Source: Nocardioides sp. zg-DK7169 (GTDB lineage Bacteria > Actinomycetota > Actinomycetes > Propionibacteriales > Nocardioidaceae). Taken from it: a stretch of DNA of 64,000 nt. Of this stretch, positions 30,438 through 39,670 are shown piece by piece. Below the pieces are notes generated by a model, which searched no databases, had not been told where the DNA came from, and was given only the letters and a program-made list of their open reading frames with translations. Position 1 is the stretch's first letter; each line of letters begins with the position of its first letter. The stretch is from the NCBI RefSeq assembly GCF_013155365.1, contig NZ_JABJRA010000005.1:1-64000 (forward strand), written 5' to 3'. Position numbers and translations under genes: made by a program.

Positions 30438-30455
30438 CTCGAACATACGTTCGAG
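30438..30455. promoter_or_regulatory. LexA SOS box
   Basis: CTCGAACATACGTTCGAG is a perfect palindrome apart from the four-base centre and exactly matches the actinobacterial LexA pattern GAAC-N4-GTTC with extended TCGAAC/GTTCGA arms. It lies 12-29 bases upstream of the DUF222-HNH start, so LexA would repress that gene until DNA damage. Confidence 0.88.
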
Positions 30456-30606
30456 GACAAGGGTGTTTCCCCAGCGCTCTCGGCACTCCCTCCAACGACA
30501 GGCTCGACCAACGGTGGGCGCCCGACCACGCTTCCGGGGAAGGGCGGACGCGGGGGCCGGGCGTCAGGGATGATGGGCGCGAGCTGACCGAGTCTGGAGG
30601 AGACGC

Positions 30607-33600
30607 GTGTCCCAGTCCCGGGAGTTGTTCCGCACGATCATCGAGGGCAGCCCTGACGGGCTCTGGCTGATCGACCCGGGCGGCACCACCCGCTACGCCA
30701 ACGCCGCGATGGGCGCGCTGCTCGGACGCGACGTCGCGGCGATCACCGACCGACCGGCGACCGAGGCGGTGCGCCCCCAGGACGCGGGCGTCCTGCGCAT
30801 GCACCTCGCGCGCCTCGCGGACACCGACCCCTCCGACCCCGGGGTCGACAACGCCGAGGCGACCGTGACGCGCTCCGACGGCTCGGTGAACTGCTGCCTG
30901 ATCAGCTGGAGTCCCCTGCACGAGGACGGCGTCCTGCTGGGGTGGCTGCACCGCTTCACGCCGTACGGCGGGCACAGCGAGCTGGCCGCGTCCATGCGCG
31001 CGCGGCAGCAGCGCATCGAGAACGCCCGCCAGCTGGCGCGGCTGGCGGCGTGGGAGGGCGACCTCGAGGCGGCGACGGTGTCGGGCACCGACCAGCTGCG
31101 CGAGGTCCTCGGCCTCGCGCCCGGCGAGCCGTTCCCGGCCGGCGAGTCCTTCCTCGCCCTGGTCCACCCGGCGGACCGCGACACGGTCCGCGAGGCCTAC
31201 CGGCGCGTCGTCGCCGGGCGCGAGGAGGTCGACTTCGTCGCCCGCTTCACCCCGCCCGGCGGGCGGACCCGCTGGCTGCACGTGCTCGGGGTCCGCGACC
31301 GCAGCGGCCCGCGCACCAGCCCCCGGATGCTGGGCACCGTGCACGACGTCACCGAGACCCACGTCGCCGAGGAGCAGGCCGCGCACGCGGCCCGCCGGCT
31401 GCGTCTGCAGCAGCAGGTCTCCTCGATCGCGAACCGCGCGACCACCCTGCGCGAGGCGGTGCGCCTCGCCGGCGCCGGGCTGCAGCACAACGCGCCCGGC
31501 TGGACGGCGCTCGCGCTCTACGACACCTCCGGGCCCGAGCCCGAGGTGGTCGAGGTCTTCGCGCCCGGCACCGACCCCGACGTCGACCTGGTGCTCGCCG
31601 CCCAGGCCAGGCGTACGGCGGCCGTGGCGACCCGGGTCCACGAGCAGCCCTCCGAGGCGGGTCCGCGCACCGGGACCCTGGTCGCGCTGCCGGTCCTGGT
31701 GCGCAGCGAGGTCGTCGGGGTGATCCTCCTGCACACCGACGAGGTCCCGCCCGACGAGGCCTCCCGCACCCTGCTCGCCCAGGTCGGCACCCAGTTCGGC
31801 GTCGTGGCGACCCGCGAGCGCGCCGCTCGCGAGCTCGCGAGCGCCCGCGACGAGGCGGTGCAGGCGTCCCGGCTGAAGTCGGAGTTCCTCGCCACGATGA
31901 CCCACGAGATCCGCACGCCGATGAACGGCGTCGTGGGTCTCACCGAGCTGCTGCTCTCCACCGGTCTCGACGCCCAGCAGCGCCGCCTCGCCGAGGGCCT
32001 GCAGGCCGCCGGCCTGGACCTGCTGGCGATCATCAACGACATCCTCGACCTCTCCAAGGTGGAGGCCGGCAAGCTCGAGCTCGAGGTCGCCGACTTCGAC
32101 GTCCGCGCCGTGCTCGAGCGCACCGCGTCGGTGGTGCGGGGCGCGGCCTACGAGAAGCGCCTGGAGCTGGTGGTCGGCTGCGAGCCGGAGGTGCCGACCC
32201 TGCTGTGCGGGGACGCCACCCGCCTCGGCCAGGTGGTGGCCAACCTGGTCTCCAACGCCGTGAAGTTCACCGAGCGCGGCGAGGTCGTGGTCAGCGCGGG
32301 GGTCGCGGAGGCCACCGACGAGCACGTCGTGCTGCGCGTCGAGGTGCGCGACACCGGGGTCGGGATCGACGCCGAGGCCCTGGAGACCGTCTTCGACGCG
32401 TTCAGCCAGGCCGACCTGTCCACCACCCGCCGCCACGGCGGCACCGGCCTCGGCCTGACGATCTCCCACCAGCTCGTCGAGGCGATGGGCGGCACCATCA
32501 CGGTGTCCTCGCGCCCCGGCGTCGGGAGCACCTTCATCTTCACCGCGCGGCTGGAGCGTGCCTCGGCGGCGTACTCCCCCGAGGCGACCGCGGCGCTGCG
32601 CGGGCGCCGGGCGCTGGTCGTCGTCGCCAACGCCTCGGCCCGCGCCGCGATGGTCGCCCAGCTGCGGGGCTGGGGCCTGGAGGTCGGCACCGCCCCGGAC
32701 GCCGAGCACGCCCTCTCCCTGCTGCACCACGCGGTCCGCAACGCCGCGCCGTACGACGTGGCGCTGGTCGACGCCGCCCTGCCGGTCACCGACGGGGTCG
32801 AGCTGGCCCGGCGGGTCACCGAGCACCCCGGCCTGACCGGGCTGTCGGTGGTGCTGCTGAGCGCCGACCCGCTGTGGTTCCGCGAGACCGCCGACACCGC
32901 CGGCGGGGTGGCCCACGTGCTCGGCAAGCCGGTGCCGCACGCCGAGCTCCGCGAGACCCTGCTGGCCCAGCTGGGCGACGGCACGGACGCGGCCCCGGAG
33001 CCGGGCGACGAGGCAGAGTCCGGCGAGCAGGGCGGCGCAGCGCCCGCCCGCCGGCTGGACGCCTCGGTGCTCGTCGTCGAGGACAACCTCGTCAACCAGA
33101 TGGTCGCCACCGGCATCCTGGAGAACCTCGGCGCCCGGGTGCAGGTCGTCGAGGACGGCCTGGCCGCCGTGGCCGCGCTGGCCGGCGACCACGGCTTCGA
33201 CGCCGTGCTGATGGACTGCCGGATGCCGGTGATGGACGGCTTCGACGCGACCCGCACGGTGCGCGCCACCGAGGCCCCGGGCCGGCGGGTCCCGATCATC
33301 GCGATGACCGCCTCCGCCATCGAGGGCGAGCGGGAGCGCTGCCTGGCCGCCGGGATGGACGACTTCGTGACCAAGCCGGTCGACCCCGCCCAGCTGGAGC
33401 GGCTGCTGCGCCGCTGGACCGTCGACGGCTCCCCCCTCGCCACGACCGGTGAGACGGGGGCCGAGACCGGGCACGGCGGGCCGCGGGCCGGCGCGCCGGT
33501 GCTCGACCCGGCGCGGGTGCGGATGCTCGACGAGCTGGAGAAGGACGGGGTCAGCTTCTTCGACCGCACCGCGCGCTCGTTCATGAGCCGCATCGAGGAG

Positions 33601-33837
33601 CAGCTGGCCGCGATCTGCGAGGCCATCGACTCCGGGGAGGCGATGCGCACCTTCACCACCGCCCACCTGGTCAAGGGCAGCGCCCTCAACCTCGGTCTCC
33701 CGCGGGTGGCCGCGGCCGCGGCACGCATCGAGTCGCGCGCCGACGGCGGTGCGACGACCGGCTACGAGGCGCTCGTGGACACCCTGCGCCACGAGATCGA
33801 CCTCGCGGTCAGCGTCCTCGCGGACGCGGTGCGGTGA
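30607..33837 (+). CDS. Hybrid sensor histidine kinase (PAS-PAS-GAF-HisKA-HATPase-REC-REC-HPt)
   Basis: 1076 residues, BarA/ArcB-like phosphorelay protein without membrane segments. Two PAS domains (about 5-115 and 135-255), a GAF domain (about 275-405), HisKA with His433 in TMTHEIRTPMNGVVGLTEL, HATPase (NLVSNAVKFTERG, GTGLGLTISHQLV). REC1 (about 665-790) lacks the first acidic pair (VVVANAS in place of DD), so it is probably a pseudoreceiver. REC2 (about 818-935) is intact, with Asp870 in VLMDCRMPVMDGFD and Lys in TKPV. HPt carries His1020 in AHLVKGSALNLG. GTG at 30607 follows GGAGGAG. It overlaps the next gene by 4 bases (GTGA). Its partner regulator is not obvious. Confidence 0.92.
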   Translation: MSQSRELFRTIIEGSPDGLWLIDPGGTTRYANAAMGALLGRDVAAITDRPATEAVRPQDAGVLRMHLARLADTDPSDPGVDNAEATVTRSDGSVNCCLISWSPLHEDGVLLGWLHRFTPYGGHSELAASMRARQQRIENARQLARLAAWEGDLEAATVSGTDQLREVLGLAPGEPFPAGESFLALVHPADRDTVREAYRRVVAGREEVDFVARFTPPGGRTRWLHVLGVRDRSGPRTSPRMLGTVHDVTETHVAEEQAAHAARRLRLQQQVSSIANRATTLREAVRLAGAGLQHNAPGWTALALYDTSGPEPEVVEVFAPGTDPDVDLVLAAQARRTAAVATRVHEQPSEAGPRTGTLVALPVLVRSEVVGVILLHTDEVPPDEASRTLLAQVGTQFGVVATRERAARELASARDEAVQASRLKSEFLATMTHEIRTPMNGVVGLTELLLSTGLDAQQRRLAEGLQAAGLDLLAIINDILDLSKVEAGKLELEVADFDVRAVLERTASVVRGAAYEKRLELVVGCEPEVPTLLCGDATRLGQVVANLVSNAVKFTERGEVVVSAGVAEATDEHVVLRVEVRDTGVGIDAEALETVFDAFSQADLSTTRRHGGTGLGLTISHQLVEAMGGTITVSSRPGVGSTFIFTARLERASAAYSPEATAALRGRRALVVVANASARAAMVAQLRGWGLEVGTAPDAEHALSLLHHAVRNAAPYDVALVDAALPVTDGVELARRVTEHPGLTGLSVVLLSADPLWFRETADTAGGVAHVLGKPVPHAELRETLLAQLGDGTDAAPEPGDEAESGEQGGAAPARRLDASVLVVEDNLVNQMVATGILENLGARVQVVEDGLAAVAALAGDHGFDAVLMDCRMPVMDGFDATRTVRATEAPGRRVPIIAMTASAIEGERERCLAAGMDDFVTKPVDPAQLERLLRRWTVDGSPLATTGETGAETGHGGPRAGAPVLDPARVRMLDELEKDGVSFFDRTARSFMSRIEEQLAAICEAIDSGEAMRTFTTAHLVKGSALNLGLPRVAAAAARIESRADGGATTGYEALVDTLRHEIDLAVSVLADAVR

Positions 33838-35168
33838 GCCTCACCGACGTCCGCCTCGAGGTCGTGGCCCGCCACCGGCCGGTGGCGCTGGTGCAGGACG
33901 CGCTGGCCGACGGCGCGGCCGCGGCACCGTACGTCGCGGTCGAGGCGGCTCCCTCGCCCGACGGCGCCCTCGAGGTGCACCTCGAGGGCCGCGACGTGAC
34001 CCTGACCGCCCGGCTCGACGCGGGCGCCGGCCCGCACGGACGGGTCTCCCTGACCGCGCGGGTCCGCGGCCGCGAGGTGCGGCGCTCGGCACGCGCGAGG
34101 CTCGGGGCGCTGCGCGGTCGCCACGGCGCCCTCGCCCGCCCCGACTCCCCCGTCGAGGCGCTCGGCCTCGCCCTCACCGGCACCCACGTCAGCGCGATGA
34201 CCCGCGGCGCGGACGGCTGGACCGCCCGCGCCCGCCTCGACCTCGCCGGGCACCTCGACACCCGCGACGAGGCCTGGCTGGCCACCCTCGGCGCCTCGAG
34301 CAGCACCGGGGCGCACCGCTGGGGCCGCTACGGGCAGCTGGGCCTGCGCGACCTGCGCCTGGCCACCCACGCCGAGGGCACGCCGTACCTCCTGGACGAC
34401 GGGCGGCTGCTGCTCACCGCGACCAGCGCCGGGCCCGGGTTCTTCGACACCGCGCACACCTCGGTGTGGGCGCTCGACCCGGTCACCCACGCGCTGAGCC
34501 ACCGCGGCGACCTGTTCTTCCGCCGTCCCGACACCCCCGGGGTCTTCGGCGACCACGCCTGCCACCTGGTGCGCGACGGCGGGCGCTGGCTGCTCGCGAC
34601 CAGCACCTGGGGCGACTTCGACACCTCCCGCCCGATGCGGATCACGCTGGCGCAGACCACGGCCGACCTCACCGCCGGCCAGCACGTGCTCGACACCCGG
34701 CCGCTGGACGTGCCGACCACCGGTGTGCGCGCGGTCGGCGTCTGGGACCCCCACCTGGTCCGCGACGGGGGCCGCTGGCTGGTGGGCTACGTCGTGGCGA
34801 CCCGCTACTTCCGCTTCGGCCCCGCCCTGGCGACCGGCCCGGACCTCGACACGCTGACCCTGCGCGCGGTCGACACCGCCTCGCAGGAGTGCGAGGGCAC
34901 CACCGTGCTGCGCGACCCCGGCGCCGGCGACGCGTGGCGGGTGCTGGCCAGCAGCAAGGACCGGCAGGCCTACCCGGTCTGCGACCTCGACCTGACCCGG
35001 CTCGGCGACCTCCCCGCGCCGTACCCCACGAACATCCCGTGGCCGACCCTCGCCCGCACCGGCGACGGGTGGTTGCTGGCCACCTTCGACGGCACGCAGC
35101 AGGGCGGGCGGCTGGCCGGCTACGGCACCCACGGCGACGTCGTGGTGATGCGGTCCGTCGCGCACTGA
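33834..35168 (+). CDS. Predicted beta-propeller (GH43-like) protein of unknown function
   Basis: 444 residues. From about residue 145 there are repeated strand patterns resembling glycosidase propellers of the GH43/GH32/GH68 type: FGDHACHLVRDGGRWLLATS and WDPHLVRDGGRWLVGYV, each with an acidic residue ahead of the strand. The N-terminal ~140 residues (DVRLEVVARHRPVALVQDAL onward) look like a separate beta-rich region. No signal peptide. The start GTG overlaps the stop of the hybrid kinase (GTGA), so the two are translationally coupled. Whether it is an enzyme is unknown; the resemblance is fold-level and by eye. Confidence 0.5.
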   Translation: MSLTDVRLEVVARHRPVALVQDALADGAAAAPYVAVEAAPSPDGALEVHLEGRDVTLTARLDAGAGPHGRVSLTARVRGREVRRSARARLGALRGRHGALARPDSPVEALGLALTGTHVSAMTRGADGWTARARLDLAGHLDTRDEAWLATLGASSSTGAHRWGRYGQLGLRDLRLATHAEGTPYLLDDGRLLLTATSAGPGFFDTAHTSVWALDPVTHALSHRGDLFFRRPDTPGVFGDHACHLVRDGGRWLLATSTWGDFDTSRPMRITLAQTTADLTAGQHVLDTRPLDVPTTGVRAVGVWDPHLVRDGGRWLVGYVVATRYFRFGPALATGPDLDTLTLRAVDTASQECEGTTVLRDPGAGDAWRVLASSKDRQAYPVCDLDLTRLGDLPAPYPTNIPWPTLARTGDGWLLATFDGTQQGGRLAGYGTHGDVVVMRSVAH

Positions 35169-35259
35169 GCGCCCCGCCTAGGCTGGGCGTGACCCGCACC
35201 ACACCCGCGGGTCGCCCCCGCCGCCCACCCATGGCGGCCCGACAGGACGGACAGCACCC

Positions 35260-36378
35260 ATGCCCGTGAGCAGCACCCCCGACGTCCCGGCCACCGACGT
35301 CTTCGAGCTCGGCGCCCAGCACGAGCAGGTCGTCTTCGCCCACGACCCCGCCAGCGGCCTGCGCGCCATCGTCGCGATCCACTCCACCGCCCTGGGGCCC
35401 GCCCTCGGCGGCACCCGCTTCCACCCCTACGCCTCCACCGACGAGGCGCTGCGCGACGTGCTCGACCTCTCCCGCGGGATGACCTACAAGGCGGCCCTCG
35501 CCGGGCTCGACCTCGGCGGCGGCAAGGGCGTGATCGTGGGCGACCCGCGCACGGAGCGCTCCGAGGCGCTGTTCCGCGCCTACGGCCGCTTCGTGCAGTC
35601 CCTCGGCGGGCGCTACGTCACCGCCTGCGACGTCGGCACCGACAGCGCCGACATGGACGACGTGGCCCGCGAGACCCGGCACGTGAGCGGGCTCAGCACC
35701 GAGCACGGCGGCGCCGGCGACAGCTCCGTGCTGACTGCGTACGGCGTGCACCGCGGCATGCTGGCCGCGGTCGAGCGCGCCTGGGGCACGGCGCCGGAGC
35801 CGGGCGCGCTCGAGGGGCGCACCGTCGGCGTGGCCGGGGTCGGCAAGGTCGGGCGCCACCTGGTCGCGCTGCTGCTCGAGGACGGCGCCGACGTCGTGGT
35901 CACCGATGTCTCCCCCGACGCGCTCGACCGGGTGCGCCAGGAGCACCCGCAGGTGCGCGTCGTCGGCTCCACCGAGGAGCTCGTGGCGGCACCGCTCGAC
36001 GTCTACGCGCCGTGCGCGCTCGGCGGCGCGCTGACCCCGGAGGTCGTCGAGGTGCTGCGGGCGCGCGTCGTCTGCGGCGCGGCCAACAACCAGCTCGCCC
36101 GCCCAGGGGTCGAGAAGGAGCTCACCGACCGCGGGATCGTCTACGCGCCCGACTACTGCGTGAACGCCGGCGGGCTGATCCAGGTCGCGGACGCCCTGGA
36201 CCCGTCGGGGTTCTCCTTCGAACGCGCCCGGCTCCGGGCAGGCGGCATCCTCGACACCACCCGCCGCATCCTCGAGCGCGCCGCACGCGACGGCGTACCG
36301 ACCGCGACCGCGGCGGACCGGGTCGCCGAGACCCGGATCCGCGACGTCGGTCGACTGCGCGGGATCTGGGTCGGCTGA
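35260..36378 (+). CDS. Leucine/valine dehydrogenase (Glu/Leu/Phe/Val dehydrogenase family)
   Basis: 372 residues. Substrate domain has [39 protein letters not shown] with the catalytic Lys, and [19 protein letters not shown]-binding domain has [20 protein letters not shown]. It interconverts a branched-chain or aromatic amino acid and its 2-oxo acid with NAD+, releasing ammonium; the actinobacterial versions are often valine dehydrogenases feeding branched-chain fatty acid precursors. Starts at ATG 35260 behind GGACAG. It is followed by a strong hairpin. The exact substrate cannot be set from sequence. Confidence 0.88.
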   Translation: MPVSSTPDVPATDVFELGAQHEQVVFAHDPASGLRAIVAIHSTALGPALGGTRFHPYASTDEALRDVLDLSRGMTYKAALAGLDLGGGKGVIVGDPRTERSEALFRAYGRFVQSLGGRYVTACDVGTDSADMDDVARETRHVSGLSTEHGGAGDSSVLTAYGVHRGMLAAVERAWGTAPEPGALEGRTVGVAGVGKVGRHLVALLLEDGADVVVTDVSPDALDRVRQEHPQVRVVGSTEELVAAPLDVYAPCALGGALTPEVVEVLRARVVCGAANNQLARPGVEKELTDRGIVYAPDYCVNAGGLIQVADALDPSGFSFERARLRAGGILDTTRRILERAARDGVPTATAADRVAETRIRDVGRLRGIWVG

Positions 36379-36430
36379 GACCGCACCGTCCCCGAAGGCC
36401 GGTGGGCCACGCGGGACCCGGCGAACAACA

Positions 36431-36461
36431 CCGTGCCGTCAGGCGATGCCTGGCGGCACGG
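36431..36461. terminator. Hairpin between dehydrogenase and DUF3073 genes
   Basis: 14-bp stem CCGTGCCGTCAGGC / GCCTGGCGGCACGG with one T-G pair and a GAT loop, in the gap between two convergent genes. It can act on both. Confidence 0.7.
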
Positions 36462-36513
36462 TGGAGGTCGTCAGATGCGGTTCAAACCTCGTGCTGACAC
36501 CATCGACGCGGCG

Positions 36514-36702
36514 TCAGTCGCGGTGCGGTTCGGAGTAGTCTGCCCACTTCTCCAGGACCTCGGGATCCACCGGGTCCTCGGTGTGGTTCTTCTCACCGCC
36601 GTGCAGCTCTTGGGCCAACTTCCCGAAGTCCGTCTCGTGAGTGCGGTACTTCAGGTCGCGGGCGACCTTCGTCTGCTTGGCCTTTGCTCGGCCGCGCCCC
36701 AT
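36514..36702 (-). CDS. DUF3073 small basic protein
   Basis: 62 residues, starting MGRGRAKAKQTKVARDLKYR and continuing with HETDFGKLAQELHGGEK. This is the conserved actinobacterial DUF3073 family, usually 60-90 residues and encoded near purine genes (purM, purF), as here. The N-terminal Arg/Lys run suggests nucleic-acid binding, but no function is known. ATG at 36702 follows GAGGGGG. The upstream 175 bases (36703-36877) hold only a small GGGCCC-GCGA-GGGCCC hairpin (36854-36871) just after purM. Confidence 0.88.
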   Translation of the reverse strand: MGRGRAKAKQTKVARDLKYRTHETDFGKLAQELHGGEKNHTEDPVDPEVLEKWADYSEPHRD

Positions 36703-36877
36703 AGGGTCAGCCCCCTCGCACCTCGGCCGGGGCACTGCGGCTCCCGGGCTGTCCTCAGAAATATCTCGTGAGGGCAACGCTACCTGCTGGCCGATGTTCC
36801 TGCACGTCCGGACCGCCCTTCGGCTTCTGCCGTGGGCGAACACCGCCTCCCGGAGGGCCCTCGCGGGCCCCGTCGGG

Positions 36878-37981
36878 TCAGCTCCAGCCGGGGTGCTGGC
36901 CGATGAGCCTCACCCGTCCTCCGTCGGTCTCCGAGGCGCTGACCTCGCCCGCGACCCAGGCGTGGATGCCGAAGCCGGCGAGCACCCGGATCGCCTCGCC
37001 GACGTCCTCGGGGTGGGTCAGCGAGACCATCCCGACGCCGCAGTTGAGGGTCATCTCGAGGTCGGCCTGCGAGAGGCTCCCGACGCGGCGCACCACGTCG
37101 AAGATCGGCTGCGGGGTCCAGGAGGCCCGGTCCAGCGTCGCGGTCAGCTCGGCGGGCATGACCCGCTCCAGGTTGGCCGCGAGGCCGCCACCGGTCACGT
37201 GGGACATCGCGTGGGTGCGGGTGCGCCGGGCGAGCTCCAGGCACGCCTTGGCGTAGATCCGGGTCGGAACGAGCAGCTCGGCACCGAGGGTGCCGCCGAG
37301 CTCCTCGACCTCGCGGTCCAGCGCCCAGCCGGCCTGCTCGAGCAGCACGTGACGCACCAGGGAGTAGCCGTTGGAGTGCAGGCCGCTGGCGGCCATCGCG
37401 ATCACCACGTCGCCGGGGCGGACCCGGCCGGGGCCGAGCAGGTCGTCGGCCTCGACGACGCCCGTGGTCGCGCCGGCCACGTCGTACTCGTCGGGGGCCA
37501 GCAGGCCCGGGTGCTCCGCGGTCTCGCCGCCGACCAGCGCGCAGCCGGCCTCGACGCACGCCTCGGCGATGCCCTTGACGATCGCCGCGATCCGCTCGGG
37601 CACGACCCGGCCGGTGGCGATGTAGTCGGTCATGAACAGCGGCTCGGCGCCGCACACGACGAGGTCGTCGACGACCATGCCGACCAGGTCGAAGCCGATC
37701 GTGTCGTGCACGTCCATGGCCTGCGCGATCGCGACCTTGGTGCCGACGCCGTCGGTGGAGGTGGCCAGCAGCGGGCGCTTGTACTTCGTGAGCGCGGAGG
37801 CGTCGAAGAGCCCGGCGAAGCCGCCCAGGCCACCGATCATCTCCGGGCGGCGGGCCTTCTCGACCCAGCCCTTCATCAGGTCGATCGCGCGGTCGGCGGC
37901 CTCGATGTCGACGCCGGCGGCGGCGTAGGCGTTCGCGGCGCTGTTCTGACCGGCAGAGGTGCCAGTGGGGGTCTCGGTCAC
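36878..37981 (-). CDS. purM: Phosphoribosylformylglycinamidine cyclo-ligase
   Basis: 367 residues. AIR synthetase, fifth step of de novo purine synthesis (FGAM + ATP to AIR). Motifs include AANAYAAAGVDIEAADRAID, LLATSTDGVGTKVAIAQAMD (ATP-binding), IGFDLVGMVVDDLVVCGAEP, CALVGGETAEHPG, MSHVTGGGLAANLERVMP. GTG at 37981 lies 10 bases after the purF stop, so purF-purM form an operon. Length is normal. Confidence 0.97.
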   Translation of the reverse strand: MTETPTGTSAGQNSAANAYAAAGVDIEAADRAIDLMKGWVEKARRPEMIGGLGGFAGLFDASALTKYKRPLLATSTDGVGTKVAIAQAMDVHDTIGFDLVGMVVDDLVVCGAEPLFMTDYIATGRVVPERIAAIVKGIAEACVEAGCALVGGETAEHPGLLAPDEYDVAGATTGVVEADDLLGPGRVRPGDVVIAMAASGLHSNGYSLVRHVLLEQAGWALDREVEELGGTLGAELLVPTRIYAKACLELARRTRTHAMSHVTGGGLAANLERVMPAELTATLDRASWTPQPIFDVVRRVGSLSQADLEMTLNCGVGMVSLTHPEDVGEAIRVLAGFGIHAWVAGEVSASETDGGRVRLIGQHPGWS

Positions 37982-37991
37982 GGGGTCGTCC

Positions 37992-39554
37992 TCACGGGTT
38001 GTTCAGCACGGGCAGCGCCTTGCCCATGGTCGGGGAGGTGAGCGTCGCCTCGAGCAGGTGCTTGCCGAGCTGACTCTCGTCGGGGAGCGGCACGGGGTAC
38101 TCCCCCGTGAAGCAGGCCTGGCACAGCTGCTCGGCCGGCTGCTTGGTGGCCTCGATCATCCCGTCGAGGGAGATGTAGCCGAGGCTGTCGGCGCCGACGC
38201 TGTGGGCGATCTCCTCGACGTCGATGCCGTTGGCGATCAGCTCCGCGCGGGTCGCGAAGTCGATGCCGTAGAAGCACGGCCACTTCACCGGGGGGCTGGA
38301 GATGCGCACGTGCACCTCGAGGGCGCCCGCCTCGCGCAGCATCCGCACCTGGGCGCGCTGGGTGTTGCCGCGCACGATGGAGTCGTCGACCACCACGATG
38401 CGCTTGCCGCGGATCATGTGATCGAGGGCGTTGAGCTTGAGCCGGATGCCGAGCTGGCGCAGGGTCTGGCTGGGCTGGATGAACGTGCGCCCGACGTAGG
38501 CGTTCTTGACGAAGCCCTGACCAAACGGGATGCCGCTCTCCTCGGCGTACCCGGCGGCGGCCGGCGTACCGGACTCCGGCACGGGCATCACCAGGTCGGC
38601 GTCGACCGGGAACTCGCGGGCCAGCTGGCGGCCCATCTCGACACGGGCCTCGTGGACGCTGCGTCCGCTGATGGTGGCGTCGGGGCGGGCGAGATAGACG
38701 TACTCGAAGACGCAGCCCTTGCGGTCGGGCTCGGCGAACTTGTGCGAGCGCAGGCCCTGGTCGTCGATGACGATCATCTCGCCGGGCTCGACCTCGCGCA
38801 CGACGCTGGCGCCGATGGTGGCCAGCGCGGCGCTCTCCGAGGCCACCACCCAGCCGCGCTCGAGGCGGCCGAGGACCAGCGGGCGGATGCCCTGGGGGTC
38901 GCGGGCGGCGTAGAGGGTGTCCTCGTTCATCCACACGAAGCAGTACGCCCCGCGCAGCATCGGCAGCACCTCCAGCGCACGCTCCTCGAGCGTGCCGTCC
39001 GGGTGGTGCGCCATCAGCGCGGTGACCAGGCTGGTGTCGTTGGTGGCCTCGCCCTGCGGACGCTGGAGGTCCAGCTCGTCGGCGGGGCCCGGCAGCGCGG
39101 CGACCAGCTCGCGCAGCTCGTGGGTGTTGATCAGGTTGCCGTTGTGGCCCAGCGCGATCGAGCCGTGCCCGGTCGGGCGGAACGTCGGCTGCGCGTTCTC
39201 CCAGGTGCTGGCACCGGTGGTGGAGTAGCGCGAGTGGCCGATCGCGAGGTGGCCGCGCAGCGAGCTGAGCGTCGACTCGTCGAAGACCTGCGAGACCAGA
39301 CCCATGTCCTTGTAGACCAGGATCTGGCGGCCGTTGCTGACCGCGATGCCGGCCGACTCCTGACCGCGGTGCTGGAGGGCGTAGAGACCGAAGTAGGTCA
39401 GCTTGGCCACGTCTTCCCCCGGGGCCCAGACACCGAAGACGCCGCAGGCGTCCTGGGGTCCCTGGTCCTGCGGGTCGAGCGCATGGGTGAGGCGGCCGTC
39501 GCCGCCCCGCCGACCAGCACTGGAAGAACTGCCACTGCTGCTGAGGAAGGGCAC
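37992..39554 (-). CDS. purF: Amidophosphoribosyltransferase
   Basis: 520 residues. First committed step of purine synthesis (PRPP + Gln to phosphoribosylamine). The N-terminal propeptide of 36 residues ends before the Ntn nucleophile Cys37 in QDACGVFGVWAPGEDVAKL; glutaminase motifs LQHRGQESAGIAV and GHSRYSTTG follow; the PRPP-binding motif is IVVVDDSIVRGNTQR. Fe-S-type Cys residues are present in the C-terminal half (YGIDFAT, QACFTGEYP), as in B. subtilis-type PurF. GTG at 39554 is the only sensible start. It heads a purF-purM operon, divergent from a sensor kinase. Confidence 0.97.
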   Translation of the reverse strand: MPFLSSSGSSSSAGRRGGDGRLTHALDPQDQGPQDACGVFGVWAPGEDVAKLTYFGLYALQHRGQESAGIAVSNGRQILVYKDMGLVSQVFDESTLSSLRGHLAIGHSRYSTTGASTWENAQPTFRPTGHGSIALGHNGNLINTHELRELVAALPGPADELDLQRPQGEATNDTSLVTALMAHHPDGTLEERALEVLPMLRGAYCFVWMNEDTLYAARDPQGIRPLVLGRLERGWVVASESAALATIGASVVREVEPGEMIVIDDQGLRSHKFAEPDRKGCVFEYVYLARPDATISGRSVHEARVEMGRQLAREFPVDADLVMPVPESGTPAAAGYAEESGIPFGQGFVKNAYVGRTFIQPSQTLRQLGIRLKLNALDHMIRGKRIVVVDDSIVRGNTQRAQVRMLREAGALEVHVRISSPPVKWPCFYGIDFATRAELIANGIDVEEIAHSVGADSLGYISLDGMIEATKQPAEQLCQACFTGEYPVPLPDESQLGKHLLEATLTSPTMGKALPVLNNP

Positions 39555-39670
39555 GGCCCCAGTCTAGGGCGTGATCGCCCCATACCTCGCCCCGGCAACC
39601 CTGCTGGACTACCAGACAGCCCGGGGCACCCGCCGTAGGCTGTGCCGGCCCCTACCCGACCTGAGGGACC

